Of a DNA stretch of 64,000 nucleotides, positions 1 to 12,131 are shown in pieces; the stretch's first letter is position 1; every line of letters starts with the position of its first letter. The stretch comes from Argopecten irradians (Eukaryota > Mollusca > Bivalvia > Pectinida > Pectinidae). A program made the translations under genes and the position numbers. The stretch is from assembly GCF_041381155.1 (NCBI RefSeq), contig NC_091137.1, forward strand, positions 21,435,655-21,499,654, written 5' to 3'. The notes below the pieces were generated by a model. That model was not told where the DNA came from, searched no databases, and saw only the letters and a list, made by a program, of their open reading frames with translations.

Positions 1-404
1 ATTGTCATGCGGAATGTGTGTAGACGTTACCTGTATTTTACTAGGTGGTGTAACTCCTGACCCGTCTTTCCGTTTCCTCCGTTTAGTCCGTCCGCCGTGA
101 CCCATACTTAATAAACATATTCACATCACACAAGGCTTTCTTCATTGCTCGAATAACACGTTTTTTAAGCATTTTCCTCGAAGTATAGCACCTGATAATT
201 TAACACGTCCATCTTGCCACGCGCATGCGCAGATCTTTGACATCGGATCGCAAGTGTGCATACAATTAATTGACATCGGATTGTAAATGTGTATAGAATT
301 ATCTGACATTGGATTGAAATTGTGTATTGATATCGCATTTTAATATTAGTGCTGAATGAAAACTTGATGCTAATTCCAGCTCCTTGTCGCCTTCCCACTG
401 ACAG

Positions 405-3007
405 TATCTATCACTGTAGACACGCGATATGCCACCTTCTACGAAGACACTAATTACGTAAGTATATTGGAATTAATGGCCGATGTCATTTTAGATGATT
501 ACCAAATAATAAGTTACAGACAACGTCACTATTCACGGGAATCCTGCTCAATGATGTTTGATTTAAGAGTCATTTTTATTTCTTTAATTTTCTAAAATGA
601 GCATATGAATAAACATGAAATATAAGTGACCATTTTGAGTGACAGGTGATTCGGTCTAGTTTGATTTGAAAGAATAGGAACGAGGCGGGAATTTTATCAA
701 ACAACGACGCTTCTTCTTGTGGAGTACATTGGATTGACTTTCTATTTCTTGGTCGTACGTCTTCATTCACAAATAGAATATCACATGGGTCTGTCAAGTG
801 GACAGGGATATCTCAACCCGAGTGAAAGATTTTAGCTGGTCAACCCGAGGGTTGCCGAGGGTTGGCGGCCAACATCCTTCACGAGGGTTGAGATATCCCT
901 GTCCACTTGATAGACCCATGTTTGATTCTTTTTCTCCCATACTTTCACGAAATATTATGGAAATGCAGTTTTTATAAACATTTCCAAAGCGCCGCCGTCA
1001 TAGCGTCAATTTATGGCGTCGCCAACAAAAGGCACCGCATGTATTGATGACGCCACGTCATTGTCTAGCGCGTGTGAACTGTCTTTTCCCTTCCCCGGTA
1101 ATAGACTGGTTCCCGCCTCAGTTACCTCCCTTGCGTACGCTTCACTGATGACCGGTAGCGGGTAGCCATCTTGAGTGGGAATTCCAACTCCAGAGTAGTG
1201 CGCATCATTTCTGCGCATGATATGTCATCATGGAGACGGCTACTTCCGTTAAGAGAAAATAACGTCATTAACGTCGTTCCTATGAACACTCTAAACTCTG
1301 TTAGCACGAAATGATTTCAAAACTTAAGATCTTATTTAATTTTGTTTATATATCGTTCAAATAAATTATTTATTCTTTACGTTAAGATCCGTCGCTTCGT
1401 GCGTAAAGGGGTTTCCCACGTCTAAAAAAAGTGGTACCAGCGAACCGGATATGTAGATTGACCAATCAAAAAAAATCATCATGGTTACCCGCTACCGGTC
1501 CCTAGTGAGCGGAGCGCAGCCTGGCGGAGAGTAGAGAACTAAGGGAAGGGAACCAGTCTACCCCGGTAAAAGACAGAGTTATCTTTTCCCTACCAACCGC
1601 GGGATAACCCTGTCAAGTATGGGGAAAATCTGTATCTTTGTGTGCAATTTGAACCATGTTTAGGGAGGATTTGGTTCTGCTTATTTAGTCTTTTGTAATT
1701 ATCAAAAACTGGTTTTATTATAGAGTGTGGTGAAAACGAATCACGATTTTTGACAAACTAGTATATATATTTATAACAGAAATACCTGGTCATGGTGTAC
1801 AATAACGTCTGCTACCTGTGGCATGTAACCGGAGCCGATGCCGTGAATATGGGATTCTGGAATAAGCAGTTAGCCATGGAGGTAAGTATTCAAACATGAT
1901 AAATATTCAGATATAGATACAACTACATAATTGTTCATGGAGATAAATATTGAGACGCCAATGGACACCATACATAATGATTTAGCTCACCAACATACAT
2001 CTGTTCTTTTATCTGAAATACTTTATCTGTAAATCTACTGAAAACGTTCTACTGATAGCTAAGATCACGTAATGAGACCACTTCTGTACGCCATGCACTG
2101 TGTGTGGTGAGTTATATGGATGTATTTTTGGTAGACTGTGGTATACACCAAATACATCACGTGCTTTCGCGCGTGGGTATATGATCGCCATTATTTCTGA
2201 TGTCACTAATTTATATTATGTCAACGTCATGTACAGTACAATCTGATTAAAATGCACATCCATATCATTACTTGGTTTCAGAGATGATCTGATAGCTCCC
2301 TTAGGGGTCACGTTCTGGTTAGTTTTCAAGGTGTGAAAGGTCACCAGCACGTGACCCCTAATCGGATGTTGTCATATCCTTCATGTAACGGAGTAAATTA
2401 AGGAAACGAATTTTAATCAGATTGTTTACAATAAAAACTAACACTAACTATCCTGAACAAACATTCAGGTCCCAAATAGTAACTTTGGACCGATCCATGC
2501 CCTTCTGTTACAATGAAAGTCCGAGAAATAACGTTGTGCAGCAACTTTAAAATCACAACATATTTTAAAACAAGTAAATGTATGTAACTAAAATAAATTA
2601 TTTTTTCCTTAAATGAATACAAATGTATTTAATCTTCTCTGTACATTTATGTAAACAAATTGTGTTTAGGAGGTGTTATATTTTTGGGGTACTCGGACTT
2701 GCAGAAACAAATGCCGGTGATCGGACATGCTTCAAAGTGAAAACTGAAAGCATCTACACGTATTTGTGAGATATAAGGAGAAATAGGGATTCAAACAATT
2801 GATACATTATTTTACAATTATTATTCGAAAAAATGTTTCAATTTAGGAAGCGACACCTAATATTTTCGGTTTCAGAAAAGACTCGTTCAAGCTGTTGAAT
2901 ATGGTTATATATCTAGCAGACCAGTGTCACTGCCAGACATCACACAAATCTCTGTCGTCATTCACACTGCTTGTCAACACTTCCTGTCCTATCAGGTCTA
3001 CGTCTAG
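405..3007 (+). CDS. 3' end of an unidentified plus-strand gene (three exons), possibly BRICHOS-like
   Basis: Three exons join in phase: 405-457, 1780-1881 and 2876-3007, ending in TAG at 3005-3007. The first follows a pyrimidine-rich acceptor ending in ACAG and ends at GTAAGT. The second, of exactly 34 codons, is flanked by AACAG and G|GTAAGT. The third follows TTTCAG. The joined reading is 94 residues. It starts SITVDTRYATFYEDTNY, has VCYLWHV in the middle exon and ends TACQHFLSYQVYV. The gene begins left of the window, so the N-terminus is missing. I do not recognise it firmly. Beta-strand-like segments followed by CYL, then a second Cys in an IHTACQ context near the C-terminus, recall the two-cysteine BRICHOS fold seen in ITM2 and chondromodulin, but this is a weak guess. 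The splice structure is more certain than the family. It converges on the ACE-like gene. Confidence 0.6.
785..922. repeat. foldback element with near-perfect arms of about 36 bp
   Basis: The left arm starts near CATGGGTCTGTCAAGTGGAC. The right arm is its reverse complement and ends in GACCCATG, with a few mismatches. A GC-rich loop of about 65 bp lies between them, itself holding a repeated CCGAGGGTTG. It sits in an intron of the gene at 405-3007. It looks like a MITE-type DNA element; no family is assigned. Confidence 0.7.
1078..1572. repeat. foldback element with imperfect arms of about 95 bp
   Basis: The left arm (about 1078-1175) and right arm (about 1475-1572) are inverted copies. They share ACTGGTTCCC and GACCGGTAGCGGGTA in matching positions on opposite strands. 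The middle holds no coding signal. This looks like a non-autonomous DNA transposon, lying in the intron before the exon at 1780. Confidence 0.6.
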
Positions 3008-3135
3008 GTCATCTTGGATACCAACACAGGAAATGACGTCATGTACACATAAAGACGATTTCAAAATTTATATTGATTCTGTTGTTATGTTCCAGATTTA
3101 TTGTTGAAAAGAATTCAAGAAAACTTCTGCACTAC

Positions 3136-3141
3136 AATAAA
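3136..3141 (+). terminator. polyadenylation signal of the 405-3007 gene
   Basis: An AATAAA hexamer lies about 130 bp after the TAG stop of the plus-strand gene; a second AATAAA follows near 3280. Both lie before the ACE-like stop codon at 3322 on the other strand, so the two genes meet tail to tail with little or no spacer. Confidence 0.5.
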
Positions 3142-3321
3142 TAACCACTAACACAAAGTCTAGAATAAAGTCGAAAGGGTTTCGATAAGTTCTTGATCCA
3201 TCGCTATCGAAACGTTCGTTTCGGGGAACTTTCATCGGAAAAGGAAAACAATATCACACACCACAAGGAACAGACATTTAATAAAGCTTTTAAAATGTAT
3301 AACGATATCACATCTTGCTTT

Positions 3322-6300
3322 TTAAATTAATTTGCTGGACGATTTTTGATTTTCAATTTCCATCCATTCCCTGAGAGGCTGAAAATAGCGAAGGATTGAA
3401 TCTGCTCTGATGTCCCTTCTCCCTGTCATTTGTTCCAGGGCCTCGGGCCATGGCTTGCTTCCGCCGAGCTTCAGCATGTCACTGGTTAGAATAAAAAACA
3501 ATTACATGGTATTCTTATTCTTGACTTCATAACGTTATTCTCCTAGATATAATTTTATCATCTTTCAGTTGTTATATTTCAGCATCATAATTAAGAACAC
3601 TCAGAAAAGCTAAAGAAATATTTAAAAATTGACATTCATTCCCTTGTTGTCTGCCTAAAAAACCTATAGAATAGCGTTATTTAGGATTAACAATGGAAAA
3701 CACTCGATGACAATAGCGTTGGTAAGCTATTTTTAATCAATTGTTTTTATTATACCTTCATTTTTTTCAGTACGATGTGACAGCAAACCACCGACACAGT
3801 ATATACCTCTTAAGTAAACTACTGACTTTAACCAGGAATCTAGTTTGACGTGCATCCATCTAGGCCCGGTTGTTCAAAGGATGGTTAGCTTAATCACTTG
3901 ATTAATGAAATTTTCATTTCTGATTTGCTACAAGACCTCTGATTATATCCTCACTAAAATGAACAGTTGCAAAGTTTTGTAAATATAGTATCTTAAGAAA
4001 TGATTTATCTTAATTTGAAAATTGTCGTTAAACAGTGATTAAGCTAACCACTGTTTGAACAACCTGACTCAGGTCTTTATAAGCAATGATTAGAGTAGAT
4101 TTCACAAATGAAAAAAAATAGTAAGTATTAATTATTTGCACATTAGAGTTGTCCATCCTTGCGGGTAGGTATTGATTGTGACGTCATGTGTTTGCGAGCC
4201 TAACGTCACACTTTTCAGAGAAAACGACGTAATTTGTGGTCACAAAGTAATGACGTCTCTTGCCTGCAAGGGAAATACATTGAATGATATTCCGTCTTTG
4301 CATATTACAGAGTTTGCTCCCTTGCAGATAGGTATTGATTGTAACGTCATTATTTTGTGAGCTCAATTCACGTCGTTTTCGTATGACGTTACGCTCGCAA
4401 ACAAATGATGTCACATTCAATACCTACTCGCAAGGGCAGATAACTCTGTAATATGCAAATACAGAATAGCATATCGGATTATAAATTCGAGAATCGTCTG
4501 CTAGATAACTGTACATACTGGAGAATTGTGCCGGCGTCCGTACTTCTATAGAAGTCACATTGATGTAACGGTTTGTCTCCATGGCCAGCGGCATTACACA
4601 TCGCTTCGTAAAACTGAAACTGTACCACAAAACTGACGAAGTAGCTGTAAAGATAAGAGTGTTATTTCAATAAATTCTGAACAAAAGTTCTAAAAAATTC
4701 CCATTAACAAAAACCAGTACATTTTTTCAGACATTTTGAGTAATACACAAATCAAATGAAATTTTATCGGATTGTAGAAATAAACATACATGTACATGAA
4801 AAATACAAGAATTTATAAACTGGCAGTAAGTCATTACTTAAACAAAGGTTTACATACTTTCACTTGTCCCATAGCGAAAGTTATATACTCATACGGAACT
4901 CACGAATAAACGGGGTCATACTTTACCAGGACGGAAGTTATATTTCAATCTATATGATTACCGTATATATGGGACGCTGCCGGCTACATGGTATTTAGCA
5001 CCTGCATCGAAATAGTCTTCGCCCTCTCTGAATGATGGGGGCGACACCCTCTGATACTTCATTCTGTGATAAAATAAGAGTCTAGAATATAGGTTTAAAA
5101 CATAACCTTAGTTTAAATAGGTAGAAATTTCAAAATTTGGTTAATTAACGCATAAAACAATCGTCCTTGGCATTATAAGTTTGGTTTTACAATGCAACCT
5201 TCTTCAGATTCCCACGAATCGTTTTCGGTTGTGAATTACATGTCTTGGTAACGCCTTGTGTGACCTAACTACGCCCTCTAAGTTATGCCTTATTTAGCCC
5301 CGCCTACTTACCTCATCATCCACCAATGTAACTACGCCCTCTGTGTTATGCCTTATTTAGCCCCGCCTACTTACCTCATCATCCACCAATATAACTACGC
5401 CCTCTTAGATATGCCTCCTTTAGCCCCCCTACTTACCTCATCATCCACCAATATAACTACGCCCTCTTATATATGCCTCATTTAGCCCCGCCTACTTACC
5501 TCATCATCCACCAATATAACTACGCCCTCTTAGATATGCCTCATTTAGCCCCGCCTACTTACCTCATCATCCACCAATATAACTACGCCCTCTAAGTTAT
5601 GCCTCATTTAGCCCCGCCTACTTACCTCATCATTCACCAATATAAATAACTAAGCCCTCTAAGATATGCCTCATTTAGTCCCGCCTTCTTACCTCATTTA
5701 ATTTCATTTCAACATATTTTATTTAATTAAAAGATTTAATTCTGGATCGGACAGCAGGCAAAGTCTATATATGCCCTCTCCACATGATTGCATGCATGTA
5801 TTATATAAACAATTTAGAAACATAATTTATCTTTAAAAGCATATTTGCACTGGATTGGATAAATAACAAATATTTATGTAATTAATCATTTTTAGAATTA
5901 GCACAAATAATACATATTACTGAAAACACTTATAAATAGTTATTTGCATATATAATAATAAGAAATTACCTATAGCGATGAACAAAATGCATATCTTCCT
6001 GTTGTTTTAAACTTTAATTGATAACGGTATTAATTGATTAATATTTGCTTTTTAAAATGGTTCTGATTTTAACTTTAATAGATTCTGATTATGATTATAA
6101 CTTATAACTTAAAACTTAATCCCTCAATGTCACTCTCACTCCGGACATTCATTGTAACTGGGCAGCACTAAAATGTCCATAATGTTTTACCACTAAGTAC
6201 TTACCCAGTCACAAATATTCGGAGTATGAGCAACATTGAGAGAGTAAACAATTATATACAGTGTACATTAGTCCGCTAAACCTGCCTATATTATTAGGCT

Positions 6301-9300
6301 TTTTTTGCCTAATATATATATACATGTATTAGGCAAAAACAAATTAAAAAAGCCTAATAATATAGGCAGGTTTAGCGGACTAAGTGTTCATCATCCACCA
6401 ATATAATTACGCCCACTATGATATGTCACCTTTAGCCCCCCTACTTACCTCATCATCCACCAATATAACTACGCCCACTAAGATATGCCTTATTTAGCCC
6501 CGCCTACTTACCTCATCATCCACCAATCTAAAATCGCCCTTTTAGATATGCCTCCTTTAGCCCCCCTACTTACCTCATCATCCACAATTATAACTACGCC
6601 CACTAAGATATGCCTCCTTTAGCCCGCCTACTTAACTCATCATCCACCAATCTAAAATCGCCCTTTTAAATATATGCCTCATTTAGCCCCGCCTACTTAC
6701 CTCATCATCCACCAATATAACTACGCCCACTAAGATATGCTACCTTTAGCCCCCCTACTTACCTCATCATCCATCAATCTAACTTAGTCCTCTAAGGTAT
6801 GCCTCCTTTAGTCTCGCCTACCTACCTCATCCTCCACCACTCAGAGTTGTAGTTTTTAGGGTCTATTTCTCCCCTGAAGATTGCCCATCTATACTTGTCT
6901 ATCAGTAGTCCGAACGGTAGAAAGGCAATCTTTATCAGGGCTTTTTTCATCAGGTAGTTTATATCCGCCTCTGAAACAGCAGCAGATATGTAAGGTACGA
7001 AATAGTTTTCCAACTCTAGATACTTACAAAGGAACATTTTTCTGAATCTCACAAAGCTTAATATAATAATTATATACAGTCAAATAATAACGTTTCCTTA
7101 TTTTACAATAGCGAAGCAAGCTATATCCACTTCTATTGATCATCCAAGCTTGCCCAAACAGACGGTCAAGACTTTTCCACATGTGAAAAACCCTGAGAAA
7201 ACCTACACGATTTGGCAGCAAATTCCATAACTATTTCTGTTTAATTTTGCGTAAAATAAACGTATTACAACACTATGTATTTTAAACAGTAAATGTTAAA
7301 AAGCAACGTCATTAAAAAATAATATCCGAAGCCTAACCTTATGACTAGCTTGAATAAGTTATTGAAGTATCTTACTGTATGTATCTACGTCCGGGCCTGG
7401 ACAGGCTACTCCTATCAGCTCACACAGATGTTTTGGTGTGCGTACGGCGTTAGCAATGGTATCACCGATTGCCTCGTGGAAGCCTCCGTTGGCGCCCCGC
7501 CGGAAGACAACAGGCTGGTCCTCGTAGGCCATGTAATACTGCACGTGACCCATCTCGTGATGAATTGTCTCGAAATAATCCATGGTTACGTTAGTACACA
7601 TCTTAATCCTGTTTAATGAAAATGAGGAAACAACGATTCGAATTGATGTATCTACAAGACACAGCTATTAGTATTCAGTTCCCTTTAGGACAAGGGGTCA
7701 TAAAAGCAATTGACTTATAAAAGTTGACATTTTTACATAAAAGATGAATGCCGGAGGGCAACCGTATTTTTTTAAAGCTGGATATAGAATGGATACTTTT
7801 CAGAGGAAGAAAAGTGTTTATAATCAGAATATATAGATCGTACCGGAAGTCGTCGGTTTCAAAAAAGTCCCAAGCGGAGGCGTGACATACGAGGCTACGG
7901 TCGAGCGGTTTTTCAATAATAGAATTTTTCCAGAATTTTGCAGTCATGCTTGGTAGTCCTAGGGACTCGTAGAATTCTTCTGCCTTCTCAAACATCCTCT
8001 TTGCTGTGTATCCCTGTTCTACCAGCACGTGGTCGTAATCTTCATTTTGTACATCATAGGGTTTCACAATATCGAATATTTCTGCCCACTCCTGAGCCCA
8101 CATGTTACCTGAAAGACAAGAAACCTAAATCATATTTAATAAATGATAACAAATAATAACTGTGAAATACATTACTTACTATCATCGTTTAAGGTTTGAA
8201 CATCTGTTTAAACGTACTGTTGAACTTAAACAGGACATAATCATCTTAATGCAGTTTCATTTCACCCAAACATTAAATATACGTACACTCCGTGGCCAAT
8301 GTTTTAACAAAAGCATTATCTATTTCTGTTTTCCTGTTAGTTGTGATAACTTCTGTGACTTTCCGAAATGTGACAGAACTGGTGCTAAATTAGTAGGATC
8401 CACGAAATTACCACGATAGCCCCTTAGATGATCTATACTCTGGTTAAGTTCAACAGTGGGTTTTAATATTGAAGTATTTAGATTAATAACAATCTGCACG
8501 CTAAAACGCTGGGAGAAGGAGGCCGTGTGCCTCATTAGAGTAATCGTTCTTTGCTTATCGACAACAACTGTCGAGAGGTATATCAACATGACCCTACCAG
8601 GACGAGATCCTAATTATCAAATTGTCAATAGCCATGGTCATCCCAACAAACCTATTTACCTAGTAAATGAGCGGGTATGGATCCATCTTCTGGAAAAGTA
8701 ATGTTGTAGAAACCTGACAGTTTGTTACGGACATATGTGTGTAGTTCTGTGTACAGAGGTTTCAGCTGTTCCCATAAGTCATCACACATATCCTCGACCC
8801 CGTCAATGTCATCAAAATCTATCGTCAGCCACACCTCCGCCAGCGATTTGTAACCTGACATCAATTGTAAATTTCAAATACATTATTAATTATTAATGTT
8901 TCTGAATAAACATAACAGAATTCGTTTTAGTGTCCAATGATTTCTTTTGCAAATCCAATGTAAACCTCATCAATATCTTTCCACAAAGGATTTTTTAATC
9001 TTTGCTATTTAAAATCGTTGCTAACTACTTAGTTTACTATCTAAACCACAATTAAAACGTTTGTTTTTTCTTTTTCAAAAGTAACTTTTGCACAGGCATT
9101 TACAGCCATTTGTGAATTATTATCTGCAACTTTTGCATTCATCATCTGCAATACAATTTTGTGATTGAAATATTTTTACATAACAATACAATCATCAAAT
9201 AGACCACCACAAGTCGATGGATGTAGTATCGCGTGTCAACTTCAAACAACATTTCATTAAATGTTTAAAGTATATTCAAACGATCAGCGCCATCATAATT

Positions 9301-11350
9301 TCATTTCAACACATTTTATTGACAGATGTTGTAGTCAAAAGGATCGAATAACAGGCAAAGCCTATCTAAATTCTTTCCTTGGGTGGATAATAAGTTAAAA
9401 TATTTGAAATGAATATAATTATATAACAACAAAACATAGAAAAGGTAACTATTAGGTTATATATACAAATTACATAAATACATACATTCACACGCACACC
9501 ATTACAAACACATACATTATAAACTTAATACAGATATAGCAATTTTTAAACTAAGGTATAAGAAATAAATACATATGAAATAAGACATTTTAATAAGACT
9601 GACAAACAGTTAGGTGGTTTGCGCCTGCATAATACCGTTATCCTTCGCTCCGATGTTCTGTAGCTCCACCAGTCTTGTAAACTTAGTTTTCATCACCTTT
9701 CCTGTGACATCACGCCACTTTTCCCAGGCCTCTCGAAGCTCCGTATCGTTACGACTGTTGGCCATGATATGAGTAAGTTCTGGTTCGATCTGTAAGTTCT
9801 TCCCACCAATTTCTACCACAGCGTTTCCGTATATTCCCGTCAGATCGGCCTTTAAATTCTCCATCTCCCTACAATAAGAACTGACATATTATCAGCTTGT
9901 CTATTAATGGACATTCCTTCGTATGGCGAAGGAAATGTTATCTATTAACATATGTTTACAGTCGCTATATTTAATATCACACAAGATAATCTGGCTTGAA
10001 ATCTCCTGAGCCATCGCAGGAAAAAATCTGGTATTTTCCTTAATGAAAAGTACACTATTATGTATGTGTATGTGTAAGGGTTGAGCATAGTCTGAATGTC
10101 TTTTAAAGGCCCACTACCTTTCCGAAACAAAACAGGCAATAATAACATAAGAAAAAAATTCTCTTGTTTTTTATGTTAACAGTTTTATTTCGACTTTTGG
10201 CGTCTGCGAGAGAGTGAGTTTTAAATAGCCATATAGATACAGGTACCTGTGTTTCGTCGCTTCCAACAAGTTTCTGTTGGTCTTCTCTGTGTAAGCCTTA
10301 CCTGACATCGTCCGGATTTTGAGGTGAAAATATCTGGCTCAGGAGCTTCAATTGTCTGCTGACGTCATCAGAGAAGTCTGAGTTGATACAGCTTTTCGCT
10401 TTCTGTGCCAGTCTTCGTTCATAAGCTGTGTACTGCTCGTTGCCAGCTGTCATCTGCGGTATAAAACATCAGTGGACAGATATATAACTGAGGCGAGTCG
10501 TGGTATTAGCTTCGATAACTTTACCGATAGTTTATGTAGGACATGACTATCGGCCTTCCACACGGAATTTTTGAATATGCGAAATATGTAATGAATGCCC
10601 GTTTTTATATGCAGTGTATAACGAACCTTGTGTTTTGTCTCATCATTGATGTTAGACTCGTAGTTCCAGTTGTCCACCACATTTCTGTTCATCTGAATTC
10701 GTTGTTCCTCATTGCTTTTCTTCAACCACCAGCGCGTAACTTCTTCATTGCTCGCACTGCAGGATTCCTCTGATGTGAAAGATGTGAAAATATACATAAG
10801 GTAATGATAGAAAGGTGAAAACACACAAGATGTAATAATAGAGACGTGAAAATACCAAAATGTAAATAGACAGGTGAAAATATACAAGACTTAATAATAG
10901 ACAGGTGAAAATATATGCTGTAATTGATAAATAAACATATAGGAAGAAATCAAATATTAGATCTCATATTAAGTCGCTTTTAAGATCACACAATGGGACT
11001 AGCAGATACTATACTGATGCCCTGCCTGCAGGAATTTGATCAAACAATGAAAACAAAGCAACGAAGATATGAAGATCAGATATAAGGACGACACAATAAA
11101 AGGTATAATCATCTTATTTTACAGGATGAAGAGTAATTCTTCCGAAATCTACTCAAGTTATACACATACCTTTGTCTTTAAAGTTTGTTTTGTGTTTATA
11201 TCCATTGCCTAATCCAGATTCTAAGTCTACTTTTAATTTATTGAGCAATTGTCGTAGTCGTTCCAACTTTGTGTCGGCTTCTGCAACCTTCCGGTTCCAT
11301 CCCTCCGCCAGAATAAATAGTCCCAAGAAAATAGCAAACACTCTCATCAT
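3322..11350 (-). CDS. angiotensin-converting-enzyme-like secreted zinc dipeptidyl carboxypeptidase (M2 family), 11 exons, 644 aa
   Basis: Coding exons, in transcript order: 11350-11170, 10769-10627, 10453-10302, 9868-9636, 8854-8660, 8108-7844, 7608-7376, 6970-6826, 5063-4962, 4644-4519 and 3481-3322. All introns are GT-AG, every phase joins, and the sum is 1935 nt. Family role: ACE (peptidase M2) removes dipeptides from the C-termini of peptides. Residues 1-17 look like a signal peptide ([17 protein letters not shown]). HHEMGH at 406-411 gives zinc ligands H407 and H411 and catalytic E408. The third ligand, E435, lies in FHEAIGD with the family spacing of 24. CHASAW (376-381) and AKYH...VPYIRY (K539, H541, Y548, Y551) match the known substrate-binding positions. 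There is one catalytic domain and no hydrophobic tail after TENQ-like NQKSSSKLI, so it is probably soluble like insect AnCE (615 aa). The start is the first of two adjacent ATGs. Introns 8 and 10 carry satellites and MITEs. Confidence 0.95.
3865..4066. repeat. MITE with about 33-bp terminal inverted repeats
   Basis: The left end CCCGGTTGTTCAAA leads into GGTTAGCTTAATCACT. The right end carries the reverse complement, AGTGATTAAGCTAACC then TTTGAACAACC. The element is about 200 bp long with no coding content, in intron 10 of the ACE-like gene. Confidence 0.75.
4157..4435. repeat. foldback MITE with about 50-bp arms and a second overlapping inverted repeat
   Basis: The arms CCTTGCGGGTAGGTATTGA and TCAATACCTACTCGCAAGG are inverted, and the similarity runs on through GTGACGTCAT/ATGATGTCAC and TTTGCGAGC/GCTCGCAAA. 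An extra inverted pair (about 4298-4340 against 4415-4462, sharing TTGCATATTACAGAGTT) overlaps the right end, which suggests two related insertions or an internal duplication. It lies in intron 10 of the ACE-like gene. Confidence 0.7.
5247..5695. repeat. 63-bp satellite, left block (about 7 units), each with a splice-donor copy
   Basis: Units repeat every 63 bp (for example at 5303, 5366 and 5429). On the minus strand each unit reads GGTGGATGATGAG followed by GTAAGT. This is nearly the 3' end of ACE exon 8 (GGTGGAGGATGAG, then GTAGGT). The block lies in intron 8 of the ACE-like gene and is the same family as the block at 6386-6830. Confidence 0.9.
5697..6120. repeat. AT-rich segment related to 9296-9560
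   Basis: The start of this stretch (TTTCATTTCAACA, then TTTTATT, then CAGGCAAAG) recurs at about 9297-9365 in another intron of the same gene. The rest is AT-rich and has no coding signal. Probably a dispersed repeat; family unknown. Confidence 0.35.
6122..6252. repeat. imperfect foldback element
   Basis: CTCAATGTCACTCTCACTCCG at the left pairs with an inverted copy, CGGAGTATGAGCAACATTGAG, at the right. It lies between the two blocks of the 63-bp satellite. Confidence 0.55.
6267..6385. repeat. perfect long hairpin (about 40-bp arms)
   Basis: The left arm (TTAGTCCGCTAAACCTGCCT and on through TATTATTAGGC) and the right arm are exact reverse complements, with a short AT loop holding a smaller TATTAGGC hairpin. 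The perfect arms suggest a young MITE insertion. It abuts the right satellite block directly. Confidence 0.8.
6386..6830. repeat. 63-bp satellite, right block, running into ACE exon 8
   Basis: About seven units of the same 63-bp family as 5247-5695. The last unit merges into the real exon 8 end at 6826, so exon 8's final bases and donor are in effect the terminal unit. Several units differ by small changes, such as CCCCCCT for CCCCGCCT. Confidence 0.9.
9296..9600. repeat. intronic AT-rich repeat related to 5697-6120
   Basis: It shares the opening TTTCATTTCAACACATTTTATT-type stretch and the CAGGCAAAG block with 5697-5770. It fills much of intron 4 of the ACE-like gene. No coding signal was seen. 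Confidence 0.35.
10103..10136 (+). repeat. terminal fragment of the AAAGGCCCAC MITE family
   Basis: TTAAAGGCCCACTACCTTTC followed by CGAAAC matches the terminal repeat of the elements at 52657-53053 and 57000-57405. Only this end is clear here, in intron 3 of the ACE-like gene. Confidence 0.55.
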
Positions 11351-12084
11351 GACATTTCCGAGACGTTCTGTAAATTCAGTTGGGATGGGAGAGCTGTTAG
11401 AAATACAATATAATGATCAGACTCGTTGCCTTAACTACACTTGCACTCTACAATGTCAAGCATCAATTTTAATGAAATTACTCTACGGAATATTCACTTG
11501 AAAGGAAAACGCATAAAAAGTAACAAATGCATGGTCGCCAACACAGCAAACAGAACCATTCTTGATAAGATATACACTAACTGACGTCTACTTATCTACC
11601 ATATCTATCACTATAGACTTCACATGGGCGGCGAAACACAGGGACGAGTTACTCGGACGTGGCACATTACAAGCATTAACTGAAGAGAAAAAAATCCAGA
11701 TCTTATAGTCAAATTGTAAAGTTCCTACATCTAATATGTACATTGGAATGAACATAATGATTCTACAGTCTCCTTTATTGTTTTCAAGTAAATAATTAAC
11801 TTTGTGGTAATATTATATGTAAGAGCAAGAAACCCGTCCGAAAGACTCATTTTGCTGTTTTACCAACAAAATCGTTAAACATATTGTGACTCTACGAAAG
11901 CATTGAAACTATTCCTGTTTCAGAAGATAGCATGTGTCACACAGTCTAGCATGACTGTTTACTGACTGTTTAACTATTCGTGACCTTATAGATGTTTGTT
12001 ACAGTGGCTTTATTCTTCTATAGGGTTGGTGACAAACTTAAGGGACTGCATCATAATAGTTTTTTATCGTATCAGTATTAAACC

Positions 12085-12131
<47 letters not shown>

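Noticed and set aside
5285-5485. A 66-codon plus-strand ORF of repeated PPTYLIIHQ
   Set aside because: It is a translation of the 63-bp satellite on the strand opposite to the ACE-like gene.
10450-10887. A 145-codon minus-strand ORF as a separate gene
   Set aside because: It is ACE exon 2 plus read-through into the flanking introns; splice sites and phases place only 10627-10769 in the coding sequence.
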